Part shown: positions 1 to 8,545 of the stretch, piece after piece | Layout of the letters: each line of letters begins with the position of its first letter | Position numbering within the stretch: position 1 is the stretch's first letter | Assembly: GCA_039030075.1 (NCBI GenBank) | Contig: JBCCEW010000007.1 | Location: 124,001-188,000, forward strand | Length of the DNA: 64,000 nucleotides | From: Myxococcota bacterium | GTDB lineage: Bacteria; Myxococcota_A; UBA9160; SMWR01 | Direction of reading: 5' to 3' | The notes under the pieces: model-generated | Databases searched by the model: none | What the model saw: only the letters and a program-made list of their open reading frames with translations | Told to the model about the DNA's origin: nothing | Program-made: the position numbers and the translations under genes

Positions 1-2
1 GC

Positions 3-815
3 ACCCTCTCTTTCGGCTACGCCCTCGCCTCGTTCACGGTGTGGCCGATGCGCGAGACGCCCTATCTCGATGTCGGCTGGTCCCTCGAACACGAGCTGAT
101 CTTCTACGCGCTGGCCGGCGCGTGTTTCGCCTGGGCCTCACCGCGGGTTCTGCTGGCGGCGGTGCTCAGCCTCTTCGGCGTCGGACTCGTCGTCCACGTC
201 GGATCGCCAACGGCGCTCGCCGGCCTCTGGGACGGGCACGTCTTCTCCCTCTTCCACGTTCAGTTCGCCATCGGTGTGGCGATCGCCCAGACCCGTCCGG
301 TCTGGGCCCGCTTCGGCCACGCGCTTCCGATCCTGCTGGGCGTCGGCCTGGCCCTGGCGACGGGCGCCTGGCTCGACGGCACCGGCGCTGCGATCCATCC
401 GACCGGCGCAGTCGGCCTGGTGCGGGTGCTCGGCTTCGGGTTCGCGGGGGGCGCGCTCCTCGTCGGCGCGCTCAACACGGAAGCGCGCGCAGCGACGGGT
501 GCCCACCGGTTCCTCTCGAGTCGCGGGGGACGCGCCGCGATCGCCCTCGGCGACGCGTCCTTCGTCCTCTACCTCTCCCACTACTTCGTGTTCTCGATCG
601 TGTCCAAGCTCGCCACCGGTGCGCCGGCCGCCTGGGCGATTCCGACGCTCGTGTTGGCCACCGCACTCGCCTGCGGCTTCGCCTGGGCGTTCCACGTCGC
701 GGTCGAGGCGCCGTTCCTGCGCCGCGCCCGGGCTCATCTGACGCCGGAGAAGCCCCCGGCGCACGCTGCTTCCACGCCGACAGCCGCCCGCGCCTGGGCC
801 GGAGGAAATCCCTGA
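3..815 (+). CDS. Acyltransferase 3 family membrane protein (5' end cut by window)
   Basis: Membrane acyltransferase of the OafA/YrhL (acyltransferase 3) type, which O-acylates sugars or other surface components. The reading frame is open to the window edge, so the N-terminal part, including the usual catalytic His region, lies outside. About 270 residues are visible. They contain the family motif GWSLEHELIFY near residue 25 and about seven hydrophobic segments, ending in a short Ala/Pro-rich cytoplasmic tail. The stop is one base before the ATG of the methyltransferase, so the two are probably co-transcribed. The substrate cannot be told from sequence. Confidence 0.85.
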   Translation, partial: TLSFGYALASFTVWPMRETPYLDVGWSLEHELIFYALAGACFAWASPRVLLAAVLSLFGVGLVVHVGSPTALAGLWDGHVFSLFHVQFAIGVAIAQTRPVWARFGHALPILLGVGLALATGAWLDGTGAAIHPTGAVGLVRVLGFGFAGGALLVGALNTEARAATGAHRFLSSRGGRAAIALGDASFVLYLSHYFVFSIVSKLATGAPAAWAIPTLVLATALACGFAWAFHVAVEAPFLRRARAHLTPEKPPAHAASTPTAARAWAGGNP

Positions 816-816
816 C

Positions 817-1647
817 ATGCCCTTGTCCCTCGCACGCCGTGCGATCCGGGTGCCGCACCTCGGCCCCTTCCTGGTCGGGATCTACCGCGCGTGGATCGCA
901 CTGGGCGTCGCTGCGCGCGCGATCCGTGCGGCCGGCCTGTGGTGGTGGCGTTCTCGCGAGATCACGAACTTCACCTACGACCTCATGCCGCTGAACCGGG
1001 AACACCTGGTCGCGTCGCTGTCCGTCGTCACCGGAGAACCGCACGCGCGGATCCGTGGCTGGATCGCCGAGCTCGAAGAGGATCGAGAGCTCCTCGACGC
1101 GCTGCGCCTCGCCGCCGCTCGTGGCCCGGACTCGGCCATCAGCGACACCACGCCCCGCTTCGGGCGCCGCCTGGCCTGGTACGTGCTGGTGCGCTGGCGG
1201 AAACCGCGGAAGGTGGTCGAGACCGGCGTCGACCGGGGGCTCGGTGCGGCGACGCTCACGGCGGCCCTCGCGCGCAACCACGCGGAAGGGCATCCGGGCG
1301 AGTACATCGGGATCGATCCGAATCCGGCCGCCGGCGGGCTCCTGATCCCCGATCTCGCGCGCTTCGGACGGGTCCTGCGTGGCAGCTCCCTCGATCATCT
1401 CACCGAAATCGACGCGATCGATCTGTTCATCCACGACAGCGATCACTCGGAGGCCCACGAGCGCGCGGAGTTCGAGCTCGTGGAGTCGCGTCTGAGCGAG
1501 GGTGCGATCGTCGTGACCGACAACGCCCACGTCACCGGCGCGCTCCTCCAGTTCGCCGAGCGAACGAAGCGCCGCTACCTCTGCTTCTCGGAACAGCCCC
1601 GCTTCCACTGGCACCGCGGTGCCGGCACGGGGATCGCGTTCGACTGA
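817..1647 (+). CDS. Class I SAM-dependent methyltransferase (Methyltransf_24-like)
   Basis: Probable O-methyltransferase of 276 residues. The SAM-binding motif I (VVETGVDRGLGAATL) is at about residues 133-147, followed by an acidic strand end (YIGIDPN, about 163-169). A later IHDSDHSEAHERAEFE stretch resembles the macrocin/TylF-like class, where the Asp and His residues bind metal and substrate. The N-terminal 50 residues are hydrophobic and basic, which may place it at the membrane. It follows the acyltransferase by one base, suggesting both decorate the same surface sugar or lipid. The substrate is unknown. Confidence 0.85.
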   Translation: MPLSLARRAIRVPHLGPFLVGIYRAWIALGVAARAIRAAGLWWWRSREITNFTYDLMPLNREHLVASLSVVTGEPHARIRGWIAELEEDRELLDALRLAAARGPDSAISDTTPRFGRRLAWYVLVRWRKPRKVVETGVDRGLGAATLTAALARNHAEGHPGEYIGIDPNPAAGGLLIPDLARFGRVLRGSSLDHLTEIDAIDLFIHDSDHSEAHERAEFELVESRLSEGAIVVTDNAHVTGALLQFAERTKRRYLCFSEQPRFHWHRGAGTGIAFD

Positions 1648-1660
1648 CGGGCGCCGTCGC

Positions 1661-3034
1661 TCAGTGCCAGAGGCGCTTCCACCAGGGCTCGTCTTCGGGC
1701 TCGGGCTGCGCGGCCTGCGTCTCGGCCTCGAGGCCGATGCGCTCGCGAATCTCGGCGATGTCCCAACCCGTCAGGTTGGCCAGGGTCTTCGCCTCGTCGT
1801 CCTGCCGCTTCGCGAGCCCGTCGAAGTAGCGCTGGGCCTCTTCGCAGCTCGCTTCGCCGGTAAAGGGATGGCGCAGCACGTAGCGCCCCTGAAAGTTCTG
1901 CCGGTCGCCCGTGCTCTGGAAGGCCAGGTCGTCGGGGAAGTGTTCGGCGTCGTAGCGCACGTGGAGCCGCGTCACGAAGACGTCCTGCGGCGCGGGCTGG
2001 GGCCGACGCGGCATCGGCATGGGCGTCGGCGGTCGGATCCCGGGCTTGGGTTCGTCGACCCAGAAGACACCGAGCTGACGGAGTTCTTGTGCCGACAGCG
2101 GGTCGGCCGCGCAGGGATCACACCAGGCCATGTCCCAGGCGTACTCGAGGAAGACCGCGTTGCCGTTCTCGCGAGCGACGGCGGTCTGGAACATGTCGCG
2201 GTAGAAGGGAGCGAAGTCGTCCTTGACGTAGGGTGGCAGGTCCATCCCGGTCGGCAGCTTCACGGTGCGGTAGTTCGTCGTCTCGACGCGACCGGTGCGG
2301 GTGAGCGCGTAGACGAAGAGCTCCTGGGGGCCATCGGCGTTCACCATGCCGAGGCGAATCGGCAGTACGAACTTCGGCGACTCGAAGGCGATCTGGAGCG
2401 GTCGCAGCTGCTGGTAGCCGAGCTTCGTCTGCTCTTCGAGGTTCACCTTCGCCACGAAGAAGCGCATGCCCTGCTTCAGATAGGAGGACACGACCGACTC
2501 GGCGCCCTCGGGAATCCGGTAGTCGTTCTGCACGAGCCAGGTGACGAGGCCCGCACTCTCCTTCGCCGACAGGATCAGGATGTCGTACTCACCGACGGTG
2601 TACTCGGCCTCGATGGTGACGCCGAGGCTCTTGGCGCTGCCGGCCCTGTCGACCGACAGGGCGGCCTGCGGGGGCAGCGCCGATTCGAGGCGTCGGTAGC
2701 GCAGGTTGCACGGATCGCCGTCGAAGTACTCGACCAAGCGCGGCGCGGTGTAGGCGTCGAGATGCTCGATCAGCGCGTGCTCGGCGACGTGAATCTGCTC
2801 GCGCTCGAGGAAGGTCGGCACCGGGATCACCATCGCGAACTCGGTGAGGCTGCCCTTGTAGTCGTTCGCCATGGTGAGGACCGTGCGGTCCTCGTCGCGC
2901 ACCAGCACCACCTGCGAGGCCTGGTTGTAGAGGGTGGTGTCGGCGCGGGCGACGTAGAAGCCGCAAAAGGCGCTAGCGGGCGTCGCCCCAAAGAGCAGGG
3001 CGACCAGGGTCCAGACGAGGGCTCGCGGGGACAT
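1661..3034 (-). CDS. DUF2330 domain-containing exported protein
   Basis: Exported protein of 457 residues of the DUF2330 family, whose function is unknown. A signal peptide covers residues 1-22 (hydrophobic core WTLVALLFGA, cleavage after ASA). The mature protein starts with FCGFYVARADTTLYNQ, typical of this family. The start chosen has AAGGAG about 10 bases upstream and is the only one that gives a clean signal peptide. It lies inside the 3' end of the upstream RnfD-like gene, a 62-base overlap in another frame, so translation is likely coupled. A Pro-rich insert (PPTPMPMPRRPQPAP) lies near residue 335. Confidence is high for the family and nil for a biochemical role. Confidence 0.85.
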   Translation of the reverse strand: MSPRALVWTLVALLFGATPASAFCGFYVARADTTLYNQASQVVLVRDEDRTVLTMANDYKGSLTEFAMVIPVPTFLEREQIHVAEHALIEHLDAYTAPRLVEYFDGDPCNLRYRRLESALPPQAALSVDRAGSAKSLGVTIEAEYTVGEYDILILSAKESAGLVTWLVQNDYRIPEGAESVVSSYLKQGMRFFVAKVNLEEQTKLGYQQLRPLQIAFESPKFVLPIRLGMVNADGPQELFVYALTRTGRVETTNYRTVKLPTGMDLPPYVKDDFAPFYRDMFQTAVARENGNAVFLEYAWDMAWCDPCAADPLSAQELRQLGVFWVDEPKPGIRPPTPMPMPRRPQPAPQDVFVTRLHVRYDAEHFPDDLAFQSTGDRQNFQGRYVLRHPFTGEASCEEAQRYFDGLAKRQDDEAKTLANLTGWDIAEIRERIGLEAETQAAQPEPEDEPWWKRLWH

Positions 3035-3947
3035 GGATCGGATCTCCTTCGTGGGATTCGGGGTCGGCGATCGGGACCGGTTCGAATTGGGGCGCAGCCG
3101 CCGGTTGGAGCTCTGGCGCGGCTTCGACGCGACGCGACGCCGGCCATTCATAGGACGCGCCGGGAAACCAGCGGTCGAGCGCGACGACCAGAGGCGTCAT
3201 GCCCACCAGGGCATAGAAGAGGGAGGTGGGTTCCCAGAGCACGAAGCGGCCCCAGGCCGCCGCGGCGGCGACCGCCACGGCGAACGCGATGCGGCCGCGG
3301 CGCGACGCGGGGGTCGTGCGCGGATCCGAGATCATGAAGAACGCGAAGATCCAGAGTGCACCGCCCGACAGCTGGTGGAGCGGGATCCGCAGCGGATCGC
3401 CCAGCAGGAGCGCGCGCCCGAATACGAGGGCGGCGGTCGCGGCGAGGAAGGCCCAGGTGACGTCCGAGCGTTCGGCGCGGAAGACGACGAGGGAGCCGAG
3501 CCCCGCGAGCACGAAGACGCCGGTCGCCGTGCTGCCCCATTGGCCCGGCGAAACCCAGCTGGCCGGCCACGCGCCGAGGTTCGAACCGACGAGCATCACG
3601 ACGATCGCGAAGGCCGTGGGGTTCCAGACGTGTTTGCCGTTCCAGCGCAGCAGGAACTTGCTCGCGATCGCGACGAAGGCGGCCAGCGGGACCAACCACG
3701 ACACCTCGCTGCGGAGCAGCAGGCAGAGGGAGAGGCCCGAGATGAGCGCACTGCGCGGCTCGAACGGCGCTCCATCGATCGACCGCGCGAGCAGCGCCTG
3801 CGTCGCGAGTGCGACCAACAGAGTGGGCACCCAGACGGGAAGCGGGACGCCGAAATCGAGCGCCAGCTGACCGTAGACGAACAGCCCGCCGAGCATCGCG
3901 AGCTGGAAATGGCGCGGATCGGCCAGGCTTCCGAGTCTCCCCCGCAT
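2973..3947 (-). CDS. RnfD/NqrB-like integral membrane protein
   Basis: Integral membrane protein of 324 residues resembling RnfD/NqrB subunits of ion-translocating electron-transport complexes. About eight to nine hydrophobic segments are visible, with the family-like stretch LLRWNGKHVWNPTAFAIVV near residues 105-123. No other rnf or nqr subunit is present nearby, so this is not part of a standard Rnf operon. The last 60 residues form a Pro/Ala-rich hydrophilic tail whose coding region overlaps the DUF2330 gene by 62 bases. The ATG at 3947 lacks a strong ribosome-binding site; a TTG eight codons upstream is the alternative. The RnfD + DUF2330 pairing suggests a joint membrane/periplasm function, which is an inference. 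Confidence 0.8.
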   Translation of the reverse strand: MRGRLGSLADPRHFQLAMLGGLFVYGQLALDFGVPLPVWVPTLLVALATQALLARSIDGAPFEPRSALISGLSLCLLLRSEVSWLVPLAAFVAIASKFLLRWNGKHVWNPTAFAIVVMLVGSNLGAWPASWVSPGQWGSTATGVFVLAGLGSLVVFRAERSDVTWAFLAATAALVFGRALLLGDPLRIPLHQLSGGALWIFAFFMISDPRTTPASRRGRIAFAVAVAAAAAWGRFVLWEPTSLFYALVGMTPLVVALDRWFPGASYEWPASRRVEAAPELQPAAAPQFEPVPIADPESHEGDPIHVPASPRLDPGRPALWGDAR

Positions 3948-4000
3948 CGCGGCGAGGGTAACCAACGGCTGGTGACGCCGTGGCGGGGTCGAACGCGAAT

Positions 4001-5293
4001 TTACGCAGCGCTCTCGTAGAGCCGGGCGCGATCGGCCTCGAAGCGCCGGCCCGCGAAGAAGAAACACGGAATCGCGAGACCCGCGAGCAATGTAAAGCCG
4101 ATCAGGGTCCAGGTGTAGGGCTCGGCGACGCCCCGGGCCTGGAGCACGTCCACGAGGATGCCTCCACCGGTAATCCCGATCCCGAGCCCGACGAGGTTCA
4201 GGGCGAAGAGGTAGAAGGCCACGACCGTGGCGCGAATCTTCAGCGGCACGAGCTCCTGCACCGTCGAGAAGGTGGGGCCGTAGAAGCTGCCGAGCTGGAA
4301 GTAGCCGGCGAACACCCCCACCCAGAACCAGGTGCTGTCGGGGGGCACGAGCCGGTAGGCGATCCCGAGTGGCGCCATCACGAGCATCACCCAGAACAGG
4401 AACATCGGACGCCCCAACCCGAAGCGCCTCTGGACCCAGTCGCCCCCGAGACCGCCGAACAGATTGCCGAGCACGCCGCCCCCCATCCCGATCCAACCGG
4501 TCCAGCGGGCGATCTCGGCGCGCTCGAAGCCGCGTTCTTCCACGAACCAGAGCTGATCGAAGGCCGCCGCGCCCAGCACGAAGTGAAGCGAGACGCCGCC
4601 GGCGATCGTGAGTACGAGCGCGGGGGAGCGTCGCAGCGCGTCCTGCAGGACTGCGATGATCTCGCGCAGCGTCGGCTGCGGTTCGCGCTCCTCGGGGAGG
4701 ATCTCGGTGTTCCCGTACCCCCGCGGCGTTTCCTTGACGAAGAGCAGGACGATGGCGAGACAGATCCCGATCGCGCCGAGCGCGTAGAAGCAGCCGCGCC
4801 AGCCGATCGCCGGTCCGAGATATCCGGCGATCAAGAGCGACACACCGACCCCGATCGGGACGCCCATGTAGTAGATGCCGGCGGCGAGGCCGAGCCGCGT
4901 CGCGGGGAAGCGATCGGAGAGCATCGACATCGAGGTCGGCGTGCAAACCGACTCCCCGATACCGATGAAGGTGCGCGGAATCGCCAGCGTTCCGAAGCCG
5001 CGGGCGAGGCCCGAGACTGCGGTCAACGCGCTCCACAACGCCAGCCCCGCCGCCATCAGGCGCGGCCGATGGAGTCGATCGGCGAGGGTGCCCGCGAACA
5101 GCCCCATCGTGCTGTAGAAGAGGATGAAGGCGAAGCCCGTGAGCAAACCGAACTGGGTGTTGGTGAGACCCAGGTCCGGAATGATGAAGTTCGCGAAGCT
5201 CGCCAGCAGCTGGCGGTCCACGAAGTTCATGACGTTGATCAGTGTCAGGAACGCCAGAAAGCCGTAGCTGCCGCGAGAGACCCGTTCTTCCAT
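4001..5293 (-). CDS. MFS transporter, spinster-like
   Basis: Major facilitator superfamily permease of 430 residues with about twelve membrane segments. The first loop NFVDRQLLASF and the loop 2-3 motif GTLADRLHRPRLM match the MFS signature (G-x3-D-R). The N-terminal pattern is close to spinster-type transporters of lipids and organic acids. It is the first gene of a minus-strand run with the RnfD-like and DUF2330 genes; its stop is 53 bases before the RnfD-like start. The substrate cannot be assigned. Confidence 0.85.
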   Translation of the reverse strand: MEERVSRGSYGFLAFLTLINVMNFVDRQLLASFANFIIPDLGLTNTQFGLLTGFAFILFYSTMGLFAGTLADRLHRPRLMAAGLALWSALTAVSGLARGFGTLAIPRTFIGIGESVCTPTSMSMLSDRFPATRLGLAAGIYYMGVPIGVGVSLLIAGYLGPAIGWRGCFYALGAIGICLAIVLLFVKETPRGYGNTEILPEEREPQPTLREIIAVLQDALRRSPALVLTIAGGVSLHFVLGAAAFDQLWFVEERGFERAEIARWTGWIGMGGGVLGNLFGGLGGDWVQRRFGLGRPMFLFWVMLVMAPLGIAYRLVPPDSTWFWVGVFAGYFQLGSFYGPTFSTVQELVPLKIRATVVAFYLFALNLVGLGIGITGGGILVDVLQARGVAEPYTWTLIGFTLLAGLAIPCFFFAGRRFEADRARLYESAA

Positions 5294-5434
5294 GGGGGCG
5301 GGAGTATGTCACTTCCCCGGGGGCGAATGCCGTCTTTCCGAAGCGGGATCGCGAGCCGCAGCGCCGGAATTGGTCCCTCTCCCAGGGGCCAATTGGACCT
5401 TGTGAGGGGTCCGCACCGGGACCATGCTCGCCGT

Positions 5435-6259
5435 GTGTCGTGTGATGTCCCGGCCTTCCTCGATCGTTTCTTCGCCTTCGGCGCCGAGCCGAGTGTCGAC
5501 CGCTATCTCGCGCTCTTCCATCCCGAGGCCACGCTCTTCGATTCCGGTATGCCGGAACCGATCCCGGTCGCAGCGATCCCAGAGCACTTCCGAACCATCC
5601 TGGCGGTCATCCCCGACCTCCAGATGGTCCCCGAGCGCTGGCGGGAGGACGACGACACCGTCTTCGTCGAAGCGCGGAACACGGCCACCGTCGGGAACAC
5701 GCCCATGGAGTGGCGCTCGATCTACTGCGTGGACCTCGACGGCGGACACGTGATTCGCGGCCGACGCTACTACGATCGGCGTGGACTCTTCGCGCGCCTC
5801 GACCCCCATCTCCCGGCGTTCCCCGCTACCACACCGCTTTCCGCGCCCACGCCGCCCGGCCCGATCCCGGCGATCACCGGCCGTGCCCTCGTCGATGCCA
5901 TCGGCGAGCTGTGGAAGCGGGGGCGTCCCAGCGAGCTGCCGCTCTCCTTCCGCGAGGACGCGGCCGCCTGGTTCCCCGCCCAACCGGCGCCGCTGGGACG
6001 CGAGGCGCTCGCGAGCTACGCCGAGAGTTTCCTGGGGCGCTTCGAACGCTTCGACTTCACCCCCCTGCGCAGCGCCGGCGACGAGAACCTGGGCTTCCTC
6101 GAGTGGGAAGCCCGCGCGCAGATCGGGACCCTGTCCTTCGCGCTGCGCGGATCGGACCGCTTCGACCTGGCACCGGGCGGTGTGCTCGCCAGCCGCCGCT
6201 ATTTCGACACCCTCGAGCTCGCCAACCTGTGGGCCGAGCATCTGGAACCGACTTCCTGA
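5435..6259 (+). CDS. Tandem NTF2/SnoaL-like fold protein
   Basis: Protein of about 274 residues with two similar NTF2-like (SnoaL) modules: one covering roughly residues 5-125 (FLDRFFAFGAEPSVDRYLALF at its start) and one from about 150 to the end (FREDAAAWFPAQPAPLGREAL). Such folds serve as small-molecule isomerases, cyclases or ketosteroid-isomerase-like binding proteins. No ATG is available near the start of homology. GTG at 5435 was chosen, with GTG at 5402 as the alternative; neither has a strong ribosome-binding site. It precedes the molybdopterin oxidoreductase by 48 bases on the same strand and may be co-expressed with it. Confidence 0.7.
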   Translation: MSCDVPAFLDRFFAFGAEPSVDRYLALFHPEATLFDSGMPEPIPVAAIPEHFRTILAVIPDLQMVPERWREDDDTVFVEARNTATVGNTPMEWRSIYCVDLDGGHVIRGRRYYDRRGLFARLDPHLPAFPATTPLSAPTPPGPIPAITGRALVDAIGELWKRGRPSELPLSFREDAAAWFPAQPAPLGREALASYAESFLGRFERFDFTPLRSAGDENLGFLEWEARAQIGTLSFALRGSDRFDLAPGGVLASRRYFDTLELANLWAEHLEPTS

Positions 6260-6307
6260 CCGCGATCACCGCCCCACCCCGTTTCCCGCGCCACGAGGCC
6301 ACCGCCC

Positions 6308-8518
6308 ATGTCCGAGACGATCCATCGCACCTGCAACCTGTGCGAGGCCTGCTGTGGCCTCGACTTCGAAGTCGAGGCCGGGCGCATCGTCTCCGTGCGT
6401 CCCGATCCGGACGATTTCCTGTCGGCGGGCTTCGCCTGTCCGAAGGGCATCGCGAACGCGGACGTCCACCACGACCCCGACCGCATTCGTGAACCGCTGC
6501 GCCGCAACGCCCAGGGCGGCTACGACCCGATCTCCTGGGAGGAGGCCTTCGCCGAGATCGGGGAACGCTGTGGCGCGATCCGCAACGCCCATGGTGCCGA
6601 CGCACTCGCGCTCTACATCGGCAACCCGGTGGTACACGACTTCGGGGCCGCACTCGTGCGCGCGGGGCTGGTCGCCGCCCTCGGCACGCGCAACTGCTAC
6701 AGCGCCGGCACCCAGGACACGAGCCCGCGCTTCGCGACGTCCTGGCACCTCTATGGCAGCTCCTTCCTCACGCCGATCCCCGACGTCGAGCGCACCGACT
6801 ACCTGCTTTGCATCGGCGCGAACCCGCTGATCTCGAACGGCAGCCTGCTCACCGCACCCAACATGCGCGCGCGCCTGCGTGCGCTGCGCAAACGCGGCGG
6901 AAAGCTCGTGGTGGTCGACCCGCGGCGGACCGAGACCGCGCGCGAGTGCGACGAGCACGTGGCGGTCCTCCCCGGCGGTGACACGGCCCTCCTGCTCGGG
7001 ATGGTCCGCGCCCTGCTCGAGGCCGGACGCGTCGACCGAGGCGCCGTCGGCCGGATCGCCCAGGGCTTCGACACCGTCGCGGCACGGGTGCAGCGACTCG
7101 ACCCCGCCGATCTGGCCCGGGCCAGTGGCGTCGACGCCGCCGTGATCGAGCGTCTGGCCCACGAGTTCGCCGACGCGCCGAGCAGCGTCGCCTACTCCCG
7201 CCTCGGGGTCTGCAACAACCGCACGGGCACCCTCGGCACCTGGGCCACGGACCTTTTGAACCTCGCCGCCGGACGGCTGGGAGCCGTCGGTGGCGCGATG
7301 TTCACCACGCCGGCGGTCGACCCGGCGCGGCTCTCCCAGCTGCCGGGCATGGACGGCCACGACCGATTTCGCAGCCGAGTGCGCGATCTGCCCGAGACCC
7401 TCGGCGACCTCCCCTCGGCGTGTCTCGCGGAAGAGATCGAGACGCCCGGGGAGGGCCAGGTACGCGCACTGATCACCTACGCCGGAAACCCGGTGCTCTC
7501 GGTGCCCAACGGCAAGCGCCTGGACGCCGCCCTCGCCTCCCTCGAGTTCATGGTGTCGGTGGATCTCTACCGCAACGAGACCACCCGCCACGCCGATCTC
7601 TTGCTCCCGCCTGCGGGTTCTCTCGCCGAGGAGCACTACGACCTGATCTTTGCGCCCGTGGCGATCCGCAACTTCGCGCGGCTCTCGCCGGCGGCGGTCG
7701 AGCCGGGCCCGAACGAGAAGGCCGACTGGGAGATCCTGCTCGGGATCGCCGAGGCCCTCGGCGGGGGCTTCTCCGGCATCGGCCCGCTCGACAAGCTGCT
7801 GGGCGTGGGTGCCCGGCTGGGCCGGCGCTTCACCCCCACCCATCTGCTCGACCTCTTGCTGCGCACCGGCGCGCACGGCGATGGCTTCCTGCCCGCGCCC
7901 CTGCGCTTCGGTCGCTTCAAGAACGGACTCTCGGTCGAGGCGCTGCGCAAGCACCCGCACGGGGTCGATCTGGGACCGCTCGAAGCCGGCGTCACGCGGC
8001 GGGTGCTGCACCGAGACAAGCAGGTGAACGCCGCGCCGGCGCCGCTGCTCGCCGCGCTGGATGCCTGGGCGCAAGACCCCACCGAAGGAGTTCCCGAAGA
8101 GGGCGAACTCCTGATGATCGGACGTCGCGAGACCCGCACCTGCAACTCGTGGATGCACAACGTGCCGGCGCTCGTGTCCGGTCGGGAGCGCTGCGTGCTG
8201 CTCGTGCACCCCGACGATGCGAAGCGCGCTGGCGTGAGCGACGGTGAGCTCGCGCTGCTCGAGAGCCGGGTCCATTCGGGGCCGGTGCCGGTGCAGCTCT
8301 CGAACGACCTGCGTCCCGGCGTCGTGAGCCTGCCCCACGGTTGGGGTCACGAACGGGCGGCCGACTCGCTGCGTACGGCGGGGAAGCGTCCCGGCGTTTC
8401 GTTCAACGACTGGAGCGACGATGCCACCACCGAGACGGTGGTGGGCCAGTCGATCCTGAACGGGGTGCCGGTGCGGCTTCGCCCCTTGTCGGACGAAGCC
8501 ACCTGTTCGGCAGCCTGA
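6308..8518 (+). CDS. Molybdopterin-dependent oxidoreductase (DMSO reductase superfamily)
   Basis: Large Mo/W-bis-MGD oxidoreductase of 736 residues. The N-terminal 4Fe-4S ligands are visible as Cys9, Cys12, Cys16 and Cys44 (C-x2-C-x3-C-x27-C, the last in FACPKG). Typical family features follow: the cofactor-binding TDYLLCIGANPLISNG and KLVVVDPRRTE, and the C-terminal molydopterin dinucleotide-binding domain (LLMIGRRETRTCNSWMHN onward). There is no twin-arginine signal, so the enzyme is cytoplasmic. No Fe-S or membrane partner subunit lies next to it, so its electron partner is unknown. It resembles the poorly characterised soluble branch near formate dehydrogenase/thiosulfate reductase; the substrate is not assignable. 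Confidence 0.88.
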   Translation: MSETIHRTCNLCEACCGLDFEVEAGRIVSVRPDPDDFLSAGFACPKGIANADVHHDPDRIREPLRRNAQGGYDPISWEEAFAEIGERCGAIRNAHGADALALYIGNPVVHDFGAALVRAGLVAALGTRNCYSAGTQDTSPRFATSWHLYGSSFLTPIPDVERTDYLLCIGANPLISNGSLLTAPNMRARLRALRKRGGKLVVVDPRRTETARECDEHVAVLPGGDTALLLGMVRALLEAGRVDRGAVGRIAQGFDTVAARVQRLDPADLARASGVDAAVIERLAHEFADAPSSVAYSRLGVCNNRTGTLGTWATDLLNLAAGRLGAVGGAMFTTPAVDPARLSQLPGMDGHDRFRSRVRDLPETLGDLPSACLAEEIETPGEGQVRALITYAGNPVLSVPNGKRLDAALASLEFMVSVDLYRNETTRHADLLLPPAGSLAEEHYDLIFAPVAIRNFARLSPAAVEPGPNEKADWEILLGIAEALGGGFSGIGPLDKLLGVGARLGRRFTPTHLLDLLLRTGAHGDGFLPAPLRFGRFKNGLSVEALRKHPHGVDLGPLEAGVTRRVLHRDKQVNAAPAPLLAALDAWAQDPTEGVPEEGELLMIGRRETRTCNSWMHNVPALVSGRERCVLLVHPDDAKRAGVSDGELALLESRVHSGPVPVQLSNDLRPGVVSLPHGWGHERAADSLRTAGKRPGVSFNDWSDDATTETVVGQSILNGVPVRLRPLSDEATCSAA

Positions 8519-8545
8519 GCGACGGAGCCTCGGCCCGGTTTCCCG

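Noticed and set aside
2973-3947. An Rnf or Nqr complex
   Set aside because: Only a D/B-like subunit is present; no C, G, E or A subunits are adjacent.
3980-5434. N-terminal extension of the NTF2-like protein to 3980
   Set aside because: It lies antisense to the MFS gene and reads as low-complexity Glu/Arg-rich sequence; similarity begins only after about 5435.
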